Positions 23,422 to 34,700 of a DNA stretch of 64,000 nt are shown piece by piece. The position numbers and the translations under genes are program-made. How positions within the stretch are numbered: position 1 is the stretch's first letter; the number at the start of each line of letters is the position of its first letter. The notes beneath the pieces are model-generated. The model was not told where the DNA came from. It did no database searches and saw only the letters and a list, made by a program, of their open reading frames with translations. This DNA is from Brachionus manjavacas (taxonomy: Eukaryota; Rotifera; Eurotatoria; Ploima; Brachionidae). The stretch lies in assembly GCA_019054805.1 (NCBI GenBank), contig JAHQIY010000001.1, positions 1,998,501 to 2,062,500 of the forward strand, in the 5' to 3' direction.

Positions 23422-25622
23422 TTTTTCGTTAATGAATAGAAAAATCAACAGTATTTATTAAAACATTTTATAATTTAAAATTGTCCTTGAATGTTTTCAC
23501 TTCAAATTCAACGACTTCCTAACAACTTGATTATTTCGAAAAAAAAATTGGTGCAGCCTTATAAAAATGATTCCAATTTTAGCTTTCAATTGGCTGGCAA
23601 ATAGACTAAACATTAAATTTATAAGATTAGATTAAAATTTTAAAATTTTAAAACATTAACTAAATAAAAAATTAATAATTAAAAAATAAATATTTGATAC
23701 TAATTGATTAATTCAATCACATTGATTTTAGATTTGCTAAAGATTCACTGCTAGAAATCTTCTGAAATAGAAGAGAAAATATTTTATTTAAAAAAAATTT
23801 TCTTTAATTAAGTAATTTGCTCTAGATTTGAGATAAAATAATATTTTTTTGTGGTTCTAACTCATATCTCTCTTGGTCATACACGTTATTGGAATATGAG
23901 CATGAGAGATCTGAGAATCCATGAAGAGTGCAATCAATCGATTGAAATAGTTTTTTATTTTTAAATTCAAAATTTATTATATTACTTTAGAAATTATCAG
24001 AAAAGCTTCTAATTGAATTGAATAATAAAAAAGGGTTTTCTAGGAAAGTATTTATTCACTTTTTAATCTTTTTGATTTATTTATTTGTAGGAACAGGAAT
24101 ATTTTTTAAAAATCCACAGCAATATTGAAAAATAAAGCATCGGTTGTATGAAATAAATTAATTTTGCTACAATATAAGTCACATTTTTGGACAAAATAAT
24201 TTTTATAAATTAATATAAAATATTTTTATCATTTGTATTAAATTTGAGATTCAATTATTTTAATTTCATCATGACTTTTCGATAACTAATTATTTTGATT
24301 TTAAATAATATCAAAAAATCTCATTCATTTTTTTCATTGAAATTTTTATTTTATTTCAATTCAATTAAAAATCCAGAGAGGGATAATACTGCATAAAAGT
24401 GAACAAAATTTGATCAATTTAATTTTTCGTTAATTCTTCGCTACATAAAAAAATCAAATCTAACTGAATAACATCTAAAAGGAATTGATTGATGAACTTG
24501 GAATTAAGTTTTTTTATTTTGATCATTGATCTTTCCTTTGGAAGGAACAACTCACACTTCTTTATTCGAGCAGTCGATTTTTTTTGATTTAAATCGAAAT
24601 TTATAATTTGAAATTTTTATCCTTTTAACTTTAAAAAATAAAAGCTGATGAGTCTCACAAAGATTTATTATATGAATATTAATTAAAATTTTTGCGTTTT
24701 TTAACAAATTGTTAAGAATAAAAAAGTAAGCATTACTTTTAAGTTTTTAAAAATACGCATTTTAAAATTAAATTTTTGAAATCATTTATGGGGAATTAAA
24801 AATTTCGAAAAATAAAATTGCCTTTTTAATAAGTTAAAATTTAATTTATGGATTCAAATTTTTCCAAAAGAGTTGTTGTAAAACTTTCTTACTTGAAGTT
24901 GTTTGTGCATGTGGCAAAAGTTAAAAAAAGAATTATTCGATGTTTTGAAAGAATTTGGGCTTAAAAATTTTTTATCGTTGAATTAAATTATCAAATTTAA
25001 TTTAATTAAAAAAAAATTTCATTAAGTTGTTAAATTTGTAGTTAATTAATCAACGCCAATTTTAATAAAAATTGAAACATTCTAAAGTAAAGTATTCGGA
25101 TTTTTTGAAAAATTTATTATTTTTGATTTAGACCTCAAATAAAAGATTAAAAAATTAGCTTTTTTAAAAACACAGAATTTTATGTAATTTTAGGATTCAA
25201 TCTTAGATGAAATTTTCATCCAAAAATTTCTATCTTAATTTAGTCTATTTGAGAATCAGTAGTTTGCTTTAAATAAGTGTTTTAGTCGATCTTATAATCA
25301 AAAGAATTATTAGTTTAAACTTAATGAATTTTTTATTAATTTCATTCAAGTTGGTCTATAAAATAAAGTGTCAAAATTTTTTTTTCTATTAATTAAATTT
25401 TTATGTTGTGTAGAGCTTTTCTTCAAGGTTAAATAAAATTGTTTAAAAAAAATCACAAAACCGGACATTTGATTTGAATATTTTTATTTAAATTAAAATT
25501 AAAAATAAAAGCTTTTTTCAAAGTCACACGATAAATTAAAATAAACTCTGTTTAAAACTAAAACGATATATAAAATATGACTTTTATTTAAAATTTTAAT
25601 TTAAATCTTTGCAATAAATTAT
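23422..25622. other. Intergenic AT-rich stretch
   Basis: No exon, RNA gene or repeat could be supported in this stretch. Confidence 0.5.
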
Positions 25623-27601
25623 TTATTTGAAGATTTTTCCGCTATTGAACTGTTTGCCGTTCAAATCACCTTCCCATAACAAGAATTGGTTGACTAACTT
25701 TCTGTCATTTTCATCTTCTGGATTCAATTTTTTCCATGTGTACGATTCGTAATCAGTGGTCCAGTCTGAGCACATCTTAATAAAGAAAATCAAAAATTTA
25801 AAGAAAAATTGTCGACCTTAAATCAAGACTAGTCAGTGGAAAAAATTTCTTCATTACTGTTTAACAGAAGAACGAAAGTTATATTAATGCATCATTCTAG
25901 TCTAGGTGATAAACAAAAGGGTTGAGCTTACCGGGAAGACTAATTCTTGTCCCTTCCAAACCCAAACACCGGCTATTTGATTGTTGTTATTCTCTCCGTA
26001 GACAATCATGCTGGCAAAGGCGTTTTTACGCAATTTTTCGATACGCTGGAACATGCCTTTAGAGCACAACAAAAAAATTGTTAAGTTAATTTTGACATTT
26101 TGATTTTAGATTGCTCATAAAAAGTAAGTAACGCATTTTTTTAGGAATTGTTTCATTATTTGTCGAAAGGTGTCCTAAGTTTTTAATCACAGCAATCTTT
26201 TTTTTTGTTTGAGTCTTAAATTTTCAAATTACCTCCAACCAAGTTGGATGACATAAAGGTCAAGGTCAATTCCTCCGGGTATTTGTACTCACAGAACCAA
26301 ATGGAGTAGCACTCTTTATCAAAATTGTTCCAAAAGTACGGAATGGCAACTGTGAGCGTGTCTTTGTTTGAATACTCTCGTTTGAATTCGTCCATTATAA
26401 AAGTACTAAAAAATTTTTTTTTATTTTTTTAAATTAGACCATGACAATTTTTTTGTCTGCTCATAAATAAGTAAGTAACGCATTTTTTTAGGAATTGTTT
26501 CATCAAAAATCGAAAGGTGTCCTAAGTTTCAAATCATCGCAGACAACCAACAAAAAAAAAAATGGAAAAAATAAATTACCCTTTTGGCATGGCAGCAAAG
26601 GGATCATTTTTGGGTTCTTCCTTAAGAGCCGGATCTTCTTCTTCCTCTTCTTCCTTTTCTTTCTTCTTGGGCTCAGCTTTTTTGGCCTCTGGCTTTGGTT
26701 TTTCTTGCTTGGCCGGCTTTGTTGCAGCCTGAATTTCTTTTTTAGTCTTGGCATAAGCTTCGGCATTGAATTCTGGACATTTTTCAGCAAGCTTAACTTC
26801 GCCAACAACGTTTTTAAAATTTTTCTGATTTACAACAGTAGTGAACCATCTGTTGGTATTGGAGAATGGTTTTCGGAATTTTTCGTCAGCAACATGTTCA
26901 TAGGCCAACAACAAATCGGCAGCAACAGCAACATCGGCCAAAGACAGTCTTTCGCCGACCAAAAAGGTGCGCGTCTTCAGATGTTCGTTCAAGCACGAGA
27001 ACACTCTCTTCAAGTCTTCTTTGGCCCGTTGTAGATTTTGAGGAGTTGACTCGACCAAGCTGAGAGCCGGAAAGACCCATGAAGCGACTGCTGAGTAGAC
27101 ATCAGTGGTGCCGTAGCTGACCCATTGAAGCACTTGGGCCTGCTGTTCGGTGTTCGATCCCCTCAGTTGGTCATTGGCCAAGTAGTAAGCGATGGCGTTG
27201 GCTTCCATCAGGTGAACCTTTTTGTCATTGGTCTCGAAGAAAGGCACATGGGGATGAGCTTTGTCTCCACTCTTGACCTCCACCACTTTCAAGTCACTGC
27301 CTCCATAGGCGGCGGCCACGCGAACTTTGACAGCTCGAGTGCTCTCTGGATATGTATATAAAGTCTATTAGTAAAAAAAAAAACAAAAATAGTTTTGTGT
27401 GTAAGGCAATCAGCACACGGATACAAAGACCACGTTTGGATTGCGAAAGATTGCTCATAAAAAGTAAGTAACGCATTTTTTTAGGAATTGTTTCATTATT
27501 TGTCGAAAGGTGTCCTAAGTTTTGAATCACAGCAATCGCAAATTTAAAGGTGATCTTTTTACTGATTAGAAAAAAAATAGTCAACTTACACCAGCGACCA
27601 T
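25623..27601 (-). CDS. eef1g: Translation elongation factor 1-gamma (eEF1B gamma)
   Basis: Five exons join in frame: 27590-27601 (only 12 bp, MVAG), 26580-27364, 26233-26405, 25932-26056 and 25623-25775, giving 415 residues (human about 437). The N-terminus has the GST-like start [11 protein letters not shown], then [13 protein letters not shown] and the GST C-terminal helices. A K/E/P-rich linker follows (from about residue 215). The conserved EF1G C-terminal domain comes last: [26 protein letters not shown]-type core (seen as [17 protein letters not shown]), [14 protein letters not shown] and the ending GKIFK. The protein scaffolds the eEF1B exchange complex that recharges eEF1A with GTP in the cytoplasm. 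Each of the four introns carries a C/D snoRNA-like sequence in the sense strand, so this is a snoRNA host gene, as is common for translation-factor genes. Confidence 0.95.
25826..25903 (-). ncRNA. Box C/D snoRNA in eEF1-gamma intron 4, U59/snR54-like
   Basis: In the sense strand: a 7-bp terminal stem AGACTAG/CTAGTCT, box C ATGATGC (6 of 7), box D CTGA directly before the 3' stem, D' box CTGT and C' box GTAATGA. Directly upstream of D' lies AACTTTCGTTCTT (25868-25880). It is antisense to the conserved 18S rRNA segment AAGAACGAAAGU. Counting five nucleotides from D' points to the A in AAGAA as the 2'-O-methylated residue. From memory this corresponds to human Am1031 (U59) and yeast A974 (snR54). 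No clear target is seen for the D guide. Confidence 0.85.
26109..26197 (-). ncRNA. Intronic C/D-type snoRNA-like RNA, copy 3 (eEF1-gamma intron 3)
   Basis: This is identical to copy 1 apart from one or two bases near the C-like box, and has the same length, terminal stem and antisense segments. It lies centrally in intron 3 with flanking intron sequence on both sides, as expected for an RNA released by exonucleolytic trimming of a debranched intron. Confidence 0.7.
26455..26544 (-). ncRNA. Intronic C/D-type snoRNA-like RNA, copy 2 (eEF1-gamma intron 2)
   Basis: This is homologous to copies 1 and 3, but its terminal stem is GTCTGC/GCAGAC instead of GATTGCT/AGCAATC, so both strands changed together. 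The C-like box is ATGATTT, the middle box TTGATGA is close to the C' consensus, and the D-like box is ATGA. The two 28S-antisense segments are unchanged. The variable part lies between them. Confidence 0.7.
27449..27537 (-). ncRNA. Intronic C/D-type snoRNA-like RNA, copy 1 (eEF1-gamma intron 1)
   Basis: In the sense strand of the host gene the 89-nt RNA starts GATTGCT and ends AGCAATC, forming a closed terminal stem. A C-like box (GTGATTC) follows the 5' stem and a D-like box (ATGA) precedes the 3' stem. A middle TAATGAAA could be C'. Two internal segments, CTTAGGACACC and TGCGTTAC, are antisense to GGUGUCCUAAG and GUAACGCA, which are adjacent in conserved 28S rRNA (recalled from memory). Boxes C and D are degenerate, which lowers confidence. 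Confidence 0.7.
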
Positions 27602-28449
27602 TTTTGCTCAAATTTTAGTTTAGAACTTTTTGCTTCGATTTTAAAAACGTGTATATTTAAAATGCTTTTGCCGAGCTATTTATCTTTGAGCTTTCTAGTA
27701 CATGTATTTGCAATATGTGAGCGCATTAGTACTCTAGATGTAAGCAAAAATATTTGAACTAGCTATTGCTTCATTTTTTAGCTTAGTTGCAGTTTAAATG
27801 CAAAAATTTCTAGAAATTAGCAAAGTTGAATGTTGATTTTTGAAATATTTATCTCGTGTTCAAACAAACTCAAATGCGTTTACTTGCAATCAATTTTGAA
27901 ATAATTGCAAATTTCTTAAACAATTAGTCATAAAAAGTGTTGTTTTAAACAAATCTAAACATCTTCTATTAAAATAAACAAACTTTTAAAATAAATATCT
28001 TTTTTTTTATCTCTTTTTTTGAAAATTTTTTGAAAAAAATTTAATTGATTCTTAGATTACAAAAAAATGCTCTATTAATAGAATAAAAAGTTTAAAAATT
28101 TTTTAAGAAAAAAAAATTCGAAAAATTATTGTCACATTAAGTTGAACAAAAATAATTAATTTTAAAAAAAAATTGCAAATTGCGTAAAATTTTACGTTGT
28201 ACCTCTTTAACCTTAGCAAAATTTTAACAGACAAAAATTAAAAGTCTACAGTTTTTAAATTTGATTGCTTTAAAAAATAAATCAAAGAATTTATTTTAGG
28301 TAAAAAAGGTGCAACTAAGGATTTGGCACTAGCTTTTATTTATCTTTTCAAATTGATGCACCACACTTGCTGCAAATGAAATATCACCGGCACATTAAAT
28401 CATATAATTTCAATTTAAGTTTTGTTTTATTTAAATAGTTGCAATTAAT
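27602..28449. other. 5' flank of the eEF1-gamma gene
   Basis: No gene is supported. The promoter of eEF1-gamma must lie in its proximal part, but no element could be pinpointed. Confidence 0.4.
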
Positions 28450-29627
28450 GTCATCTTGAAGTTGATGATCAATTTAAAATATCATTCCAATTCAAAGAGT
28501 TTATTTTTAGATATTAAAATTATCTTTACATGTAATGTAGATTTAAAGAATAAAATAATTTAATAAGTATTTTCTCAATCCATTGATTAAATCGATTTGT
28601 AAATTTAAATTTTCTCGTTTTTTTTTAAGTTTATTTTGGGATTTTTTATTTCGGAAATATAGGTAGAAAATATCGATCTTTTAATTTTATTACTTATTTG
28701 GAATTAAATATTTGAATTGTTGGTTTTTAGTCTTGCCAAGGTTTATGTAATAGATCAATAATATGACATAAAAGTAAGATATTACATTAGCTTAAAAACT
28801 ATTTTATTTCAAAAACTTTATTATCAAACTCTTGTATTTTTATTTAAGAAAAAATTTGAATTAAAAAAATTAAAAAAAAATTAATTTAGTTTTGAAATTG
28901 AAATGCTAGAATAAACGGGGTTGTGAAGTTTGCTTTAAATCGGTTCCTAGCTAATAACTTTTGAATGGAATGAAATGAAGTGGTTCTGCAAAATGTTACC
29001 ATCTGTACCAAGTTATTTGCACGAGAGCCCTAAGTCTGCAATAACTGTGCAAAGTATTAGTTCATCTTTTTTGAATCATTCTAAATGAAGTGCAAAATGT
29101 ATAATGTTGCAGGTCATTTTGCAGACTCTAAATTGAGCTGTAATAGGCCTGTTACAATTTGCAACATTTTTCAGAACAAGTTTATTTCATTTCATTCATA
29201 ATTTCTTAGCAGAGAATCAAATTGAAATGAACTTCACAGCCCCGAAAAAACTGGTTCGTGTAATGTTTGCTCTATGTTCTTTTGGAACTTTTTGATTTTT
29301 TGTTTTAAATTTTTTCCTTGCTTAAGATTGTTAATCACACAAATTGCTATTTTGTCTTCGAAAATCTTGATAACGAGTTTTGACATTATCAAAGTTTCAA
29401 AAAACAAATTAAAATATTCAAAAAAAAACTTTACAAAAAATGTGTTAAAACATTTAAATCGATTTTATCAATCGAAAGAGAAAATATTTTTTTTAAATTA
29501 TTTTATTTTTAAATCTACATTACATGTAAAGATTATTTAAATTAATTCAAAGATTAATTTTAATATCTAAAAATAAACTCTTTGAATTGAAATGATATTT
29601 TGAATTGATCATCAACTTCAAAATGTC
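28450..29627. mobile_element. ~1.2-kb foldback transposon
   Basis: Outer arms of about 110 bp (28450-28560 and 29515-29627) are inverted copies sharing CTTGAAGTTGATGATCAATT and the words ACATGTAATGTAGATTTAAA and AAAGAGTTTATTTTTAGATA. A second, inner imperfect inverted repeat pairs about 28915-29000 with 29155-29250 (GGGGTTGTGAAGTT / AACTTCACAGCCCC). No transposase is present. The architecture is that of a foldback or large MITE element. Confidence 0.75.
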
Positions 29628-29924
29628 GATTAAATTTTAAATTTTTTTATGTTTTTGGATTTTAACCTTACCTTAATTTTCGAGTTTTCGTTTTTGACTC
29701 TTAATTAAATTCAAAATTTCGGATTTAGGAACATGGTCAATGAATAAGGGTGCCTTTAAAATGGATAGATTGTATGTAGCTATTCATACAAAACTCAAAT
29801 TTTGGGATTTAATGTTAAAAATCAATTTGCAAAGGCAAACATCATATTGCAATTTTTTTATTTAATTTTTAAATTTTTTAAAAAAGGAATTATCTTTGAT
29901 TTTTTTGAAATGAATTTCACAAAA

Positions 29925-30426
29925 GTTGGAAAAAGGTGCAAGAGAGGGCAACAAAAATACCTTTGTCTGTAAGAAACATGCCGTATGAAAAGAGGCTGAC
30001 AAAATTAGGACTGACAAAGCTGAGTGAAAGAAGAGTGAGAGGGGACTTGATTGAAATGTACAAACTAGTGAATGGAATAAAAAAGGTAAGCTTGGTCAAG
30101 AATCTAGTGAATAAATCAGAAAACAAGGGACCAGCCGGGGCGTTAAGAGGAAATAGCATCAGAGTCCAGAGAGAAAGTTTCCCAGCTAAAATTAGAAACG
30201 ATTTTGCGGCTGCAGTAAATGCCAGACATGTATTTTTCTCAAACAGAGTAGTTCCGCATTGGAATAGGTTGCCAGAAAACGTGGTGAAATCCAAGTCAAC
30301 CGCTAATTTTAAAATGGCTTTAGATAAGTTCATTGGAATCGGCTGCTACAGCTCTACACGGCCAATTGGCGGTGATGGGCTTAGACAATCTACATGTTAG
30401 GTGTCGCAGCAAGAACTACTACTACT
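29925..30426 (+). mobile_element. 5'-truncated non-LTR retrotransposon, RT C-terminal part
   Basis: The frame 29936-30400 encodes the region after the RT core: ERATKIPLSVRNMPYEKRL, then RRVRGDLIEMYKLVNG, then HWNRLPENVV and a C-terminal GGDGLRQSTC. This is the standard C-terminal signature of CR1/Jockey-type non-LTR elements. It is followed by a short 3' segment and an ACT repeat. The 5' end is truncated, as usual for target-primed insertion. The same 3' end occurs at 1-218, and a related one is at 34765-35434. Confidence 0.85.
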
Positions 30427-31989
30427 ACTACTACAATACCTTCTAAGAGAGAAATATCTTAATTTTTAATCTTTTAAAATTTAGGAGTGAAAATTAATAA
30501 AAATTTAAATAATTTCATAATTTTAATTATTACTGGGATTTAATTTAAATCTATGTTCAAAAAACATTCGTTTAGAGATGAATGAAATTTTTTGAACAAT
30601 AGTCCAATGTGCTTGAAAATCTTGGTTATTATTGTTAAATTAGCGTTTATTTTGGCTGGATTTTGGCAATTTTGAGAAAAAAAACTCATATTGGTGTTAG
30701 TGATTATAGTCACAAGACTAAAAAAATTCAGTAAAATTTTGTGTTTCACAGGAAAAATGAGAATAAAAAAATTAGATTAGATTAGATTTACTAAAGAAAT
30801 TATGAATTTAATAAATATAAATAAGTATTCAAAAATAAAATTGATTTTATTGATTTAAACAAGCTATGACAGTGGTAAAGTATCATTTTATATGGTTCTC
30901 CATATCAGAGTTTTTTCCTTTTTATTTTAAAAATAGACTTTATCAACCTAATTTAAGAATTTATTAATTTAATTGAATTAATTTTATAATAAGAATCTAG
31001 TTACGTACTTGATTCTATATATATGCAACTTTATTTCATTTTAAAAAATATCTTATCATTTAATAAATAATTAGTTATTTGAAGGATATTTAAAGATATT
31101 CCTAGAGAGAGATAATTCAAAAGCGAGAAAAGGAAAAATAAAATCGGCACTTTTTGCAATCAATCAGTCAGACAGGAGAATTTGATAGCTTTTTTTAGCA
31201 AATTTTTTTTTAGGATATAGCAAATGAATCCGATATGCACAAGAGGATCTTGTTCTAATTTTATTTCACGAATTAAAGTCTAAGTTTGAATTAGAAATTC
31301 AAATAAGAGAACCTAAGACTATTGAAAAAGCTTAACAAGATAGCAATTAAATTTGAAATAAAATAAAAATTAATTACTTTAGAGAATAAAAAATAAATTA
31401 TTCAGGAAATTTATAAATAAGAATCAAAGTTTTAAAATGGCACGCATAAAAAAAACAAAAAGCCAAAAAGATGTTATAATTGCCATAATTATAACATCTA
31501 TTTGACATATTGCTAAAGAATGCTGGAAAAATAAAATTAAAATCTGTAAGAAAATAAAAATATGCAAGAATAAGCGAAGAAAAACCTAAAAATTTAGTTT
31601 GTGATACTGATAAGGAAAAGATAAATTTTGTTTCACTCTTTGGAGATTAAACAAGAAAATATTTACATATTTTTACATTTAGAAATTAAAGTTTTTAATT
31701 CACCTGATATTATCTGATATCAGCTGATTTGAGGAAAGTTTAATAATATGAAATTAAATGATATGATGTGACAAATTAATTTCCGGCACAATAATAGCAG
31801 AATATTGTGCAATAAAAATGGGGATCGATATTATATCGATATCTATAATTTGTAGAGTATTTAACCTCTTTACTAAAAATTTAAAAAATTTTTATTGTTT
31901 ATTTAATTAGTTATTAATTAATAATTTGTCATTTTTACATACTTAAGGTTTATAAAAATAAAATTTTTATTTTATTAACATTTATTTCT

Positions 31990-32072
31990 AAAATAACAAT
32001 TTATTTTGAAATTAAAACTAAGTACGATCATTTTGAGTATCAAATTTTGATCATAAACTTCAAAGTGCCAAA
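31990..32072. repeat. Dispersed repeat, also at 52048-52125
   Basis: Shares AATTAAAACTAAGTA, GATCATTTTGAG and ATTGATCATAAACTTCAAAGTGCC-type sequence with 52048-52125. The end also resembles the outer arm of the foldback element at 28450-29627, suggesting a related TIR family. Confidence 0.6.
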
Positions 32073-32243
32073 ATAATTTTCAAATATTATTTCTCTTTTG
32101 AAGCTTTTAATAAAAAGCTATCATTCAAATTATTGTAAGATGTGATATCTTGGAAGGTATCGATAGATTATTTTTATTGCTCATGGTTATCGATATCAGG
32201 CACTAGCAAACAATAAAAAAGTTAGTAATCTTTTTTCTGTTAA

Positions 32244-32297
32244 ATTTATTTTATTTATTTATTTCATAAAATTACGCCTGTCTTGGCGATGTTTAAA
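32244..32297 (-). repeat. LINE-type 3' tail, minus orientation
   Basis: TTTA-type repeats are followed by AAATTACGCC-6nt-GGCGATG. Almost the same arrangement is found at 43226-43285. The CGCC..GGCG words can form a hairpin next to the simple repeat, like the tails of the other LINE family here. Confidence 0.5.
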
Positions 32298-34700
32298 AAA
32301 GAAAATAGTTTTTAGTGACATTTGTTAACTAATTATTGTTTCTAGTTTCAAAAAGATGAAAAATAGATGTAAAAAGTAGTTATAGAAATAAATTATTTAA
32401 ATAAAATTTAGATTATTTTACAAAATTTTTGCTAAATTTATCATGTTCAATTAAAACTTGATAAAATCTTTCTGTTTTGATTCTCTCTTTAGCCTCATTC
32501 ACATTTTACGATTTTAGTTATTATGTTCATTCTCTTCAAGAGTGTTTTTGTCACCTAATGGTCCATCCACTTGTATCTGATTTACCTGAATATTAAATAT
32601 GACCGAGATGAGTGTTTTGTTTCTCGCTATAAACCTAAAAGGAAATTCATTAGCTCAAGTCGATTATAGTTTGATTAGTCTATGATTGCCTCCAAAGATT
32701 GAGAAGAAGTTTGAAACTTCTTGACAGTTGAATGCTGGGTCATTATGTCATTCTGCTGTTTTTAATCTTCATTTAAGACATGTATGCAGTATTAAAAAAC
32801 GATGGAGTTCACTAGGTCAGATAAGAACTTAAATTTTTGTTCTGATTTATTTATGAGTAATTTTGGTGACAGAAGCACTGTAAAATTCGCAGATACACAA
32901 AGAGATCTCTGAGTCACTTTGGGTTCTGTTGTGCAATGAAACTCATTATCCTAAACAACCCCTGCCCGGATAATTTGAAAATACAGTAGAAGACTTTCCG
33001 ACCGAATTTAAATATTTGAGTTAAATTATTTAGTTTTTATTAGATCAAATATTTCAAGTTTTACTTTTGCTATTAGAATAAAATTAAGATAAATCCACTT
33101 AAGTTTCTATGGACAAAATTATTGATTTTCAAAATTAAAATTTAAGTTCAAAAAAATTTTAGTTCGAAAATTTCGAAAAGAAAAAACAAATAGAATAAAA
33201 TTTTAGCTAAAACAAATACAATAAAAAATTAAAAATCAAGATTAATATTTAATTTATTCTTATTTATTTAAAGAAAATTTCGATGAATAGTTTTTAAATT
33301 AAAAAACTCTAAACAAAAAAAAAATTTATTTTAATGAATAATCATTTTAAAGGTATCCCAAAATATCCCCTTTTTAATTTTTATTTAGTGATTTTTTTTA
33401 TTATCTAAATAATATTATTGATATTATTTACATTTTTCGGGTCTTATTATCCATTTCATCAAATAAATAGACCTGGCAAATACCGAATTGGTAACAAAAA
33501 TAAATATTCCACTAAGTGATAAATAAAACCCTAAGTGAAAAGATTTCTCCATATTTTCTAACTAAAGTTTTAATCTACTTTTTAATTAATTATGTTGCTA
33601 AGGCTTAAGCCTTGATACTTTTATTTTTTCTCTATACCTAGTAATTTTAATTAAGCTTAAACCTTTTTATTTTAATTTTAAATTATTTGCATGAAATCCC
33701 CAGGCATTTCAGAACGACAATAAGATTTTTCTAGTCTGTTAATATAAAAATCATAGTAGCTATGAATAAATTTCGTAATTTAAAAATGCTAGTAATAGTA
33801 GAAAGTATTGAAATAACGCAAATAAAATAGATAAAGATTAAATTTAAAGATTTATTTTAAAAAATTTTTAAAGTGGATTTAAATTTAAACGATTTCAGTA
33901 TAAATTTAATTTTAAATTTTTTTCCATGAAACGATAATTTGAAAAATGACTTCGCTTTTCCTCCTATAAAGATTAAAGTTTTGATCAATTCAAAATAAAA
34001 TCGAATTATTGAATTCATAAAAAATAACTCTATTTTTTTTAAGAACTCGATAAATATATTTTTATAATTTTACAGAGCTAAAAGATTAAATCCTTGATTT
34101 TAGAAAGCTTCTTTGGTGCTATTCCATTGATTTTAATGTTCTTATTTTTAATCTTTATTGATAACAATGGAAAAAATAAAAAAATTGAAAGAAAAATATC
34201 ATGAGAAATGATTAAAAAAGTACTTACAAAAGCCCTTTGAGACCAAAAATGAATTTCTGACATAAAATCGAATTTAAAAATTAAAAACGCAAATTCATGC
34301 GATTAATAAATTTAAATTTTAAGATTTGTAAAAAAATTTTTTTTTTCAAAAAATATCTTTTTTTAATTAAAAAATCATTATAAATAAAATATTTATTATA
34401 AATAAAAACATTTTTCTAATTAAAATACAACAAGAATTAAAATAAAATAACAAAAAAAAAGTAAAATTAATATGATTTTAATTCTCTAGAAAAAAAAAAG
34501 GTTTAGAAGATCATTTTTTTCAATTAAGAAAAAATATAAAAAAATATATGATTCTTAAAAAATTATTATTAAATTGAAAGTGAACTATAATTTCATTTAC
34601 AAAATTTTTATTGAATTCATTGTTGTGTTGTGGTTCCACTCGGGACTGTTGTGGCTAAGTGGGATATGGTGGTTGAATTAAGTTGTTTGTTGGACTTTGG

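Larger units (their letters stand above)
30427..34700. other. Gene-free AT-rich stretch
   Basis: No exon is supported. It holds a dispersed repeat at 31990-32072 and a minus-oriented LINE-type tail at 32244-32297. Short palindromes of the type ATCGATAT occur near 31824-31842 and 32158-32200. Confidence 0.5.

Noticed and set aside
22852..23448. Start of the P/Q/V-rich protein at 23448
   Set aside because: That codon is TTG; the first ATG in frame is at 23421.
26495..27034. Plus-strand frame of 179 codons, Phe/Leu-rich
   Set aside because: Antisense to the eEF1-gamma coding exon; its hydrophobic look comes from the K/E-rich linker read in reverse.
26109..27537. The repeated intron sequences as MITEs
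   Set aside because: They have inverted ends, but all three are in one gene and one orientation, the stems co-vary and two parts are antisense to rRNA. A snoRNA explains more. Not fully excluded.
29917..30333. Minus-strand frame of 138 codons
   Set aside because: It lies opposite the LINE RT-derived frame, whose protein motifs are clear; a shadow.
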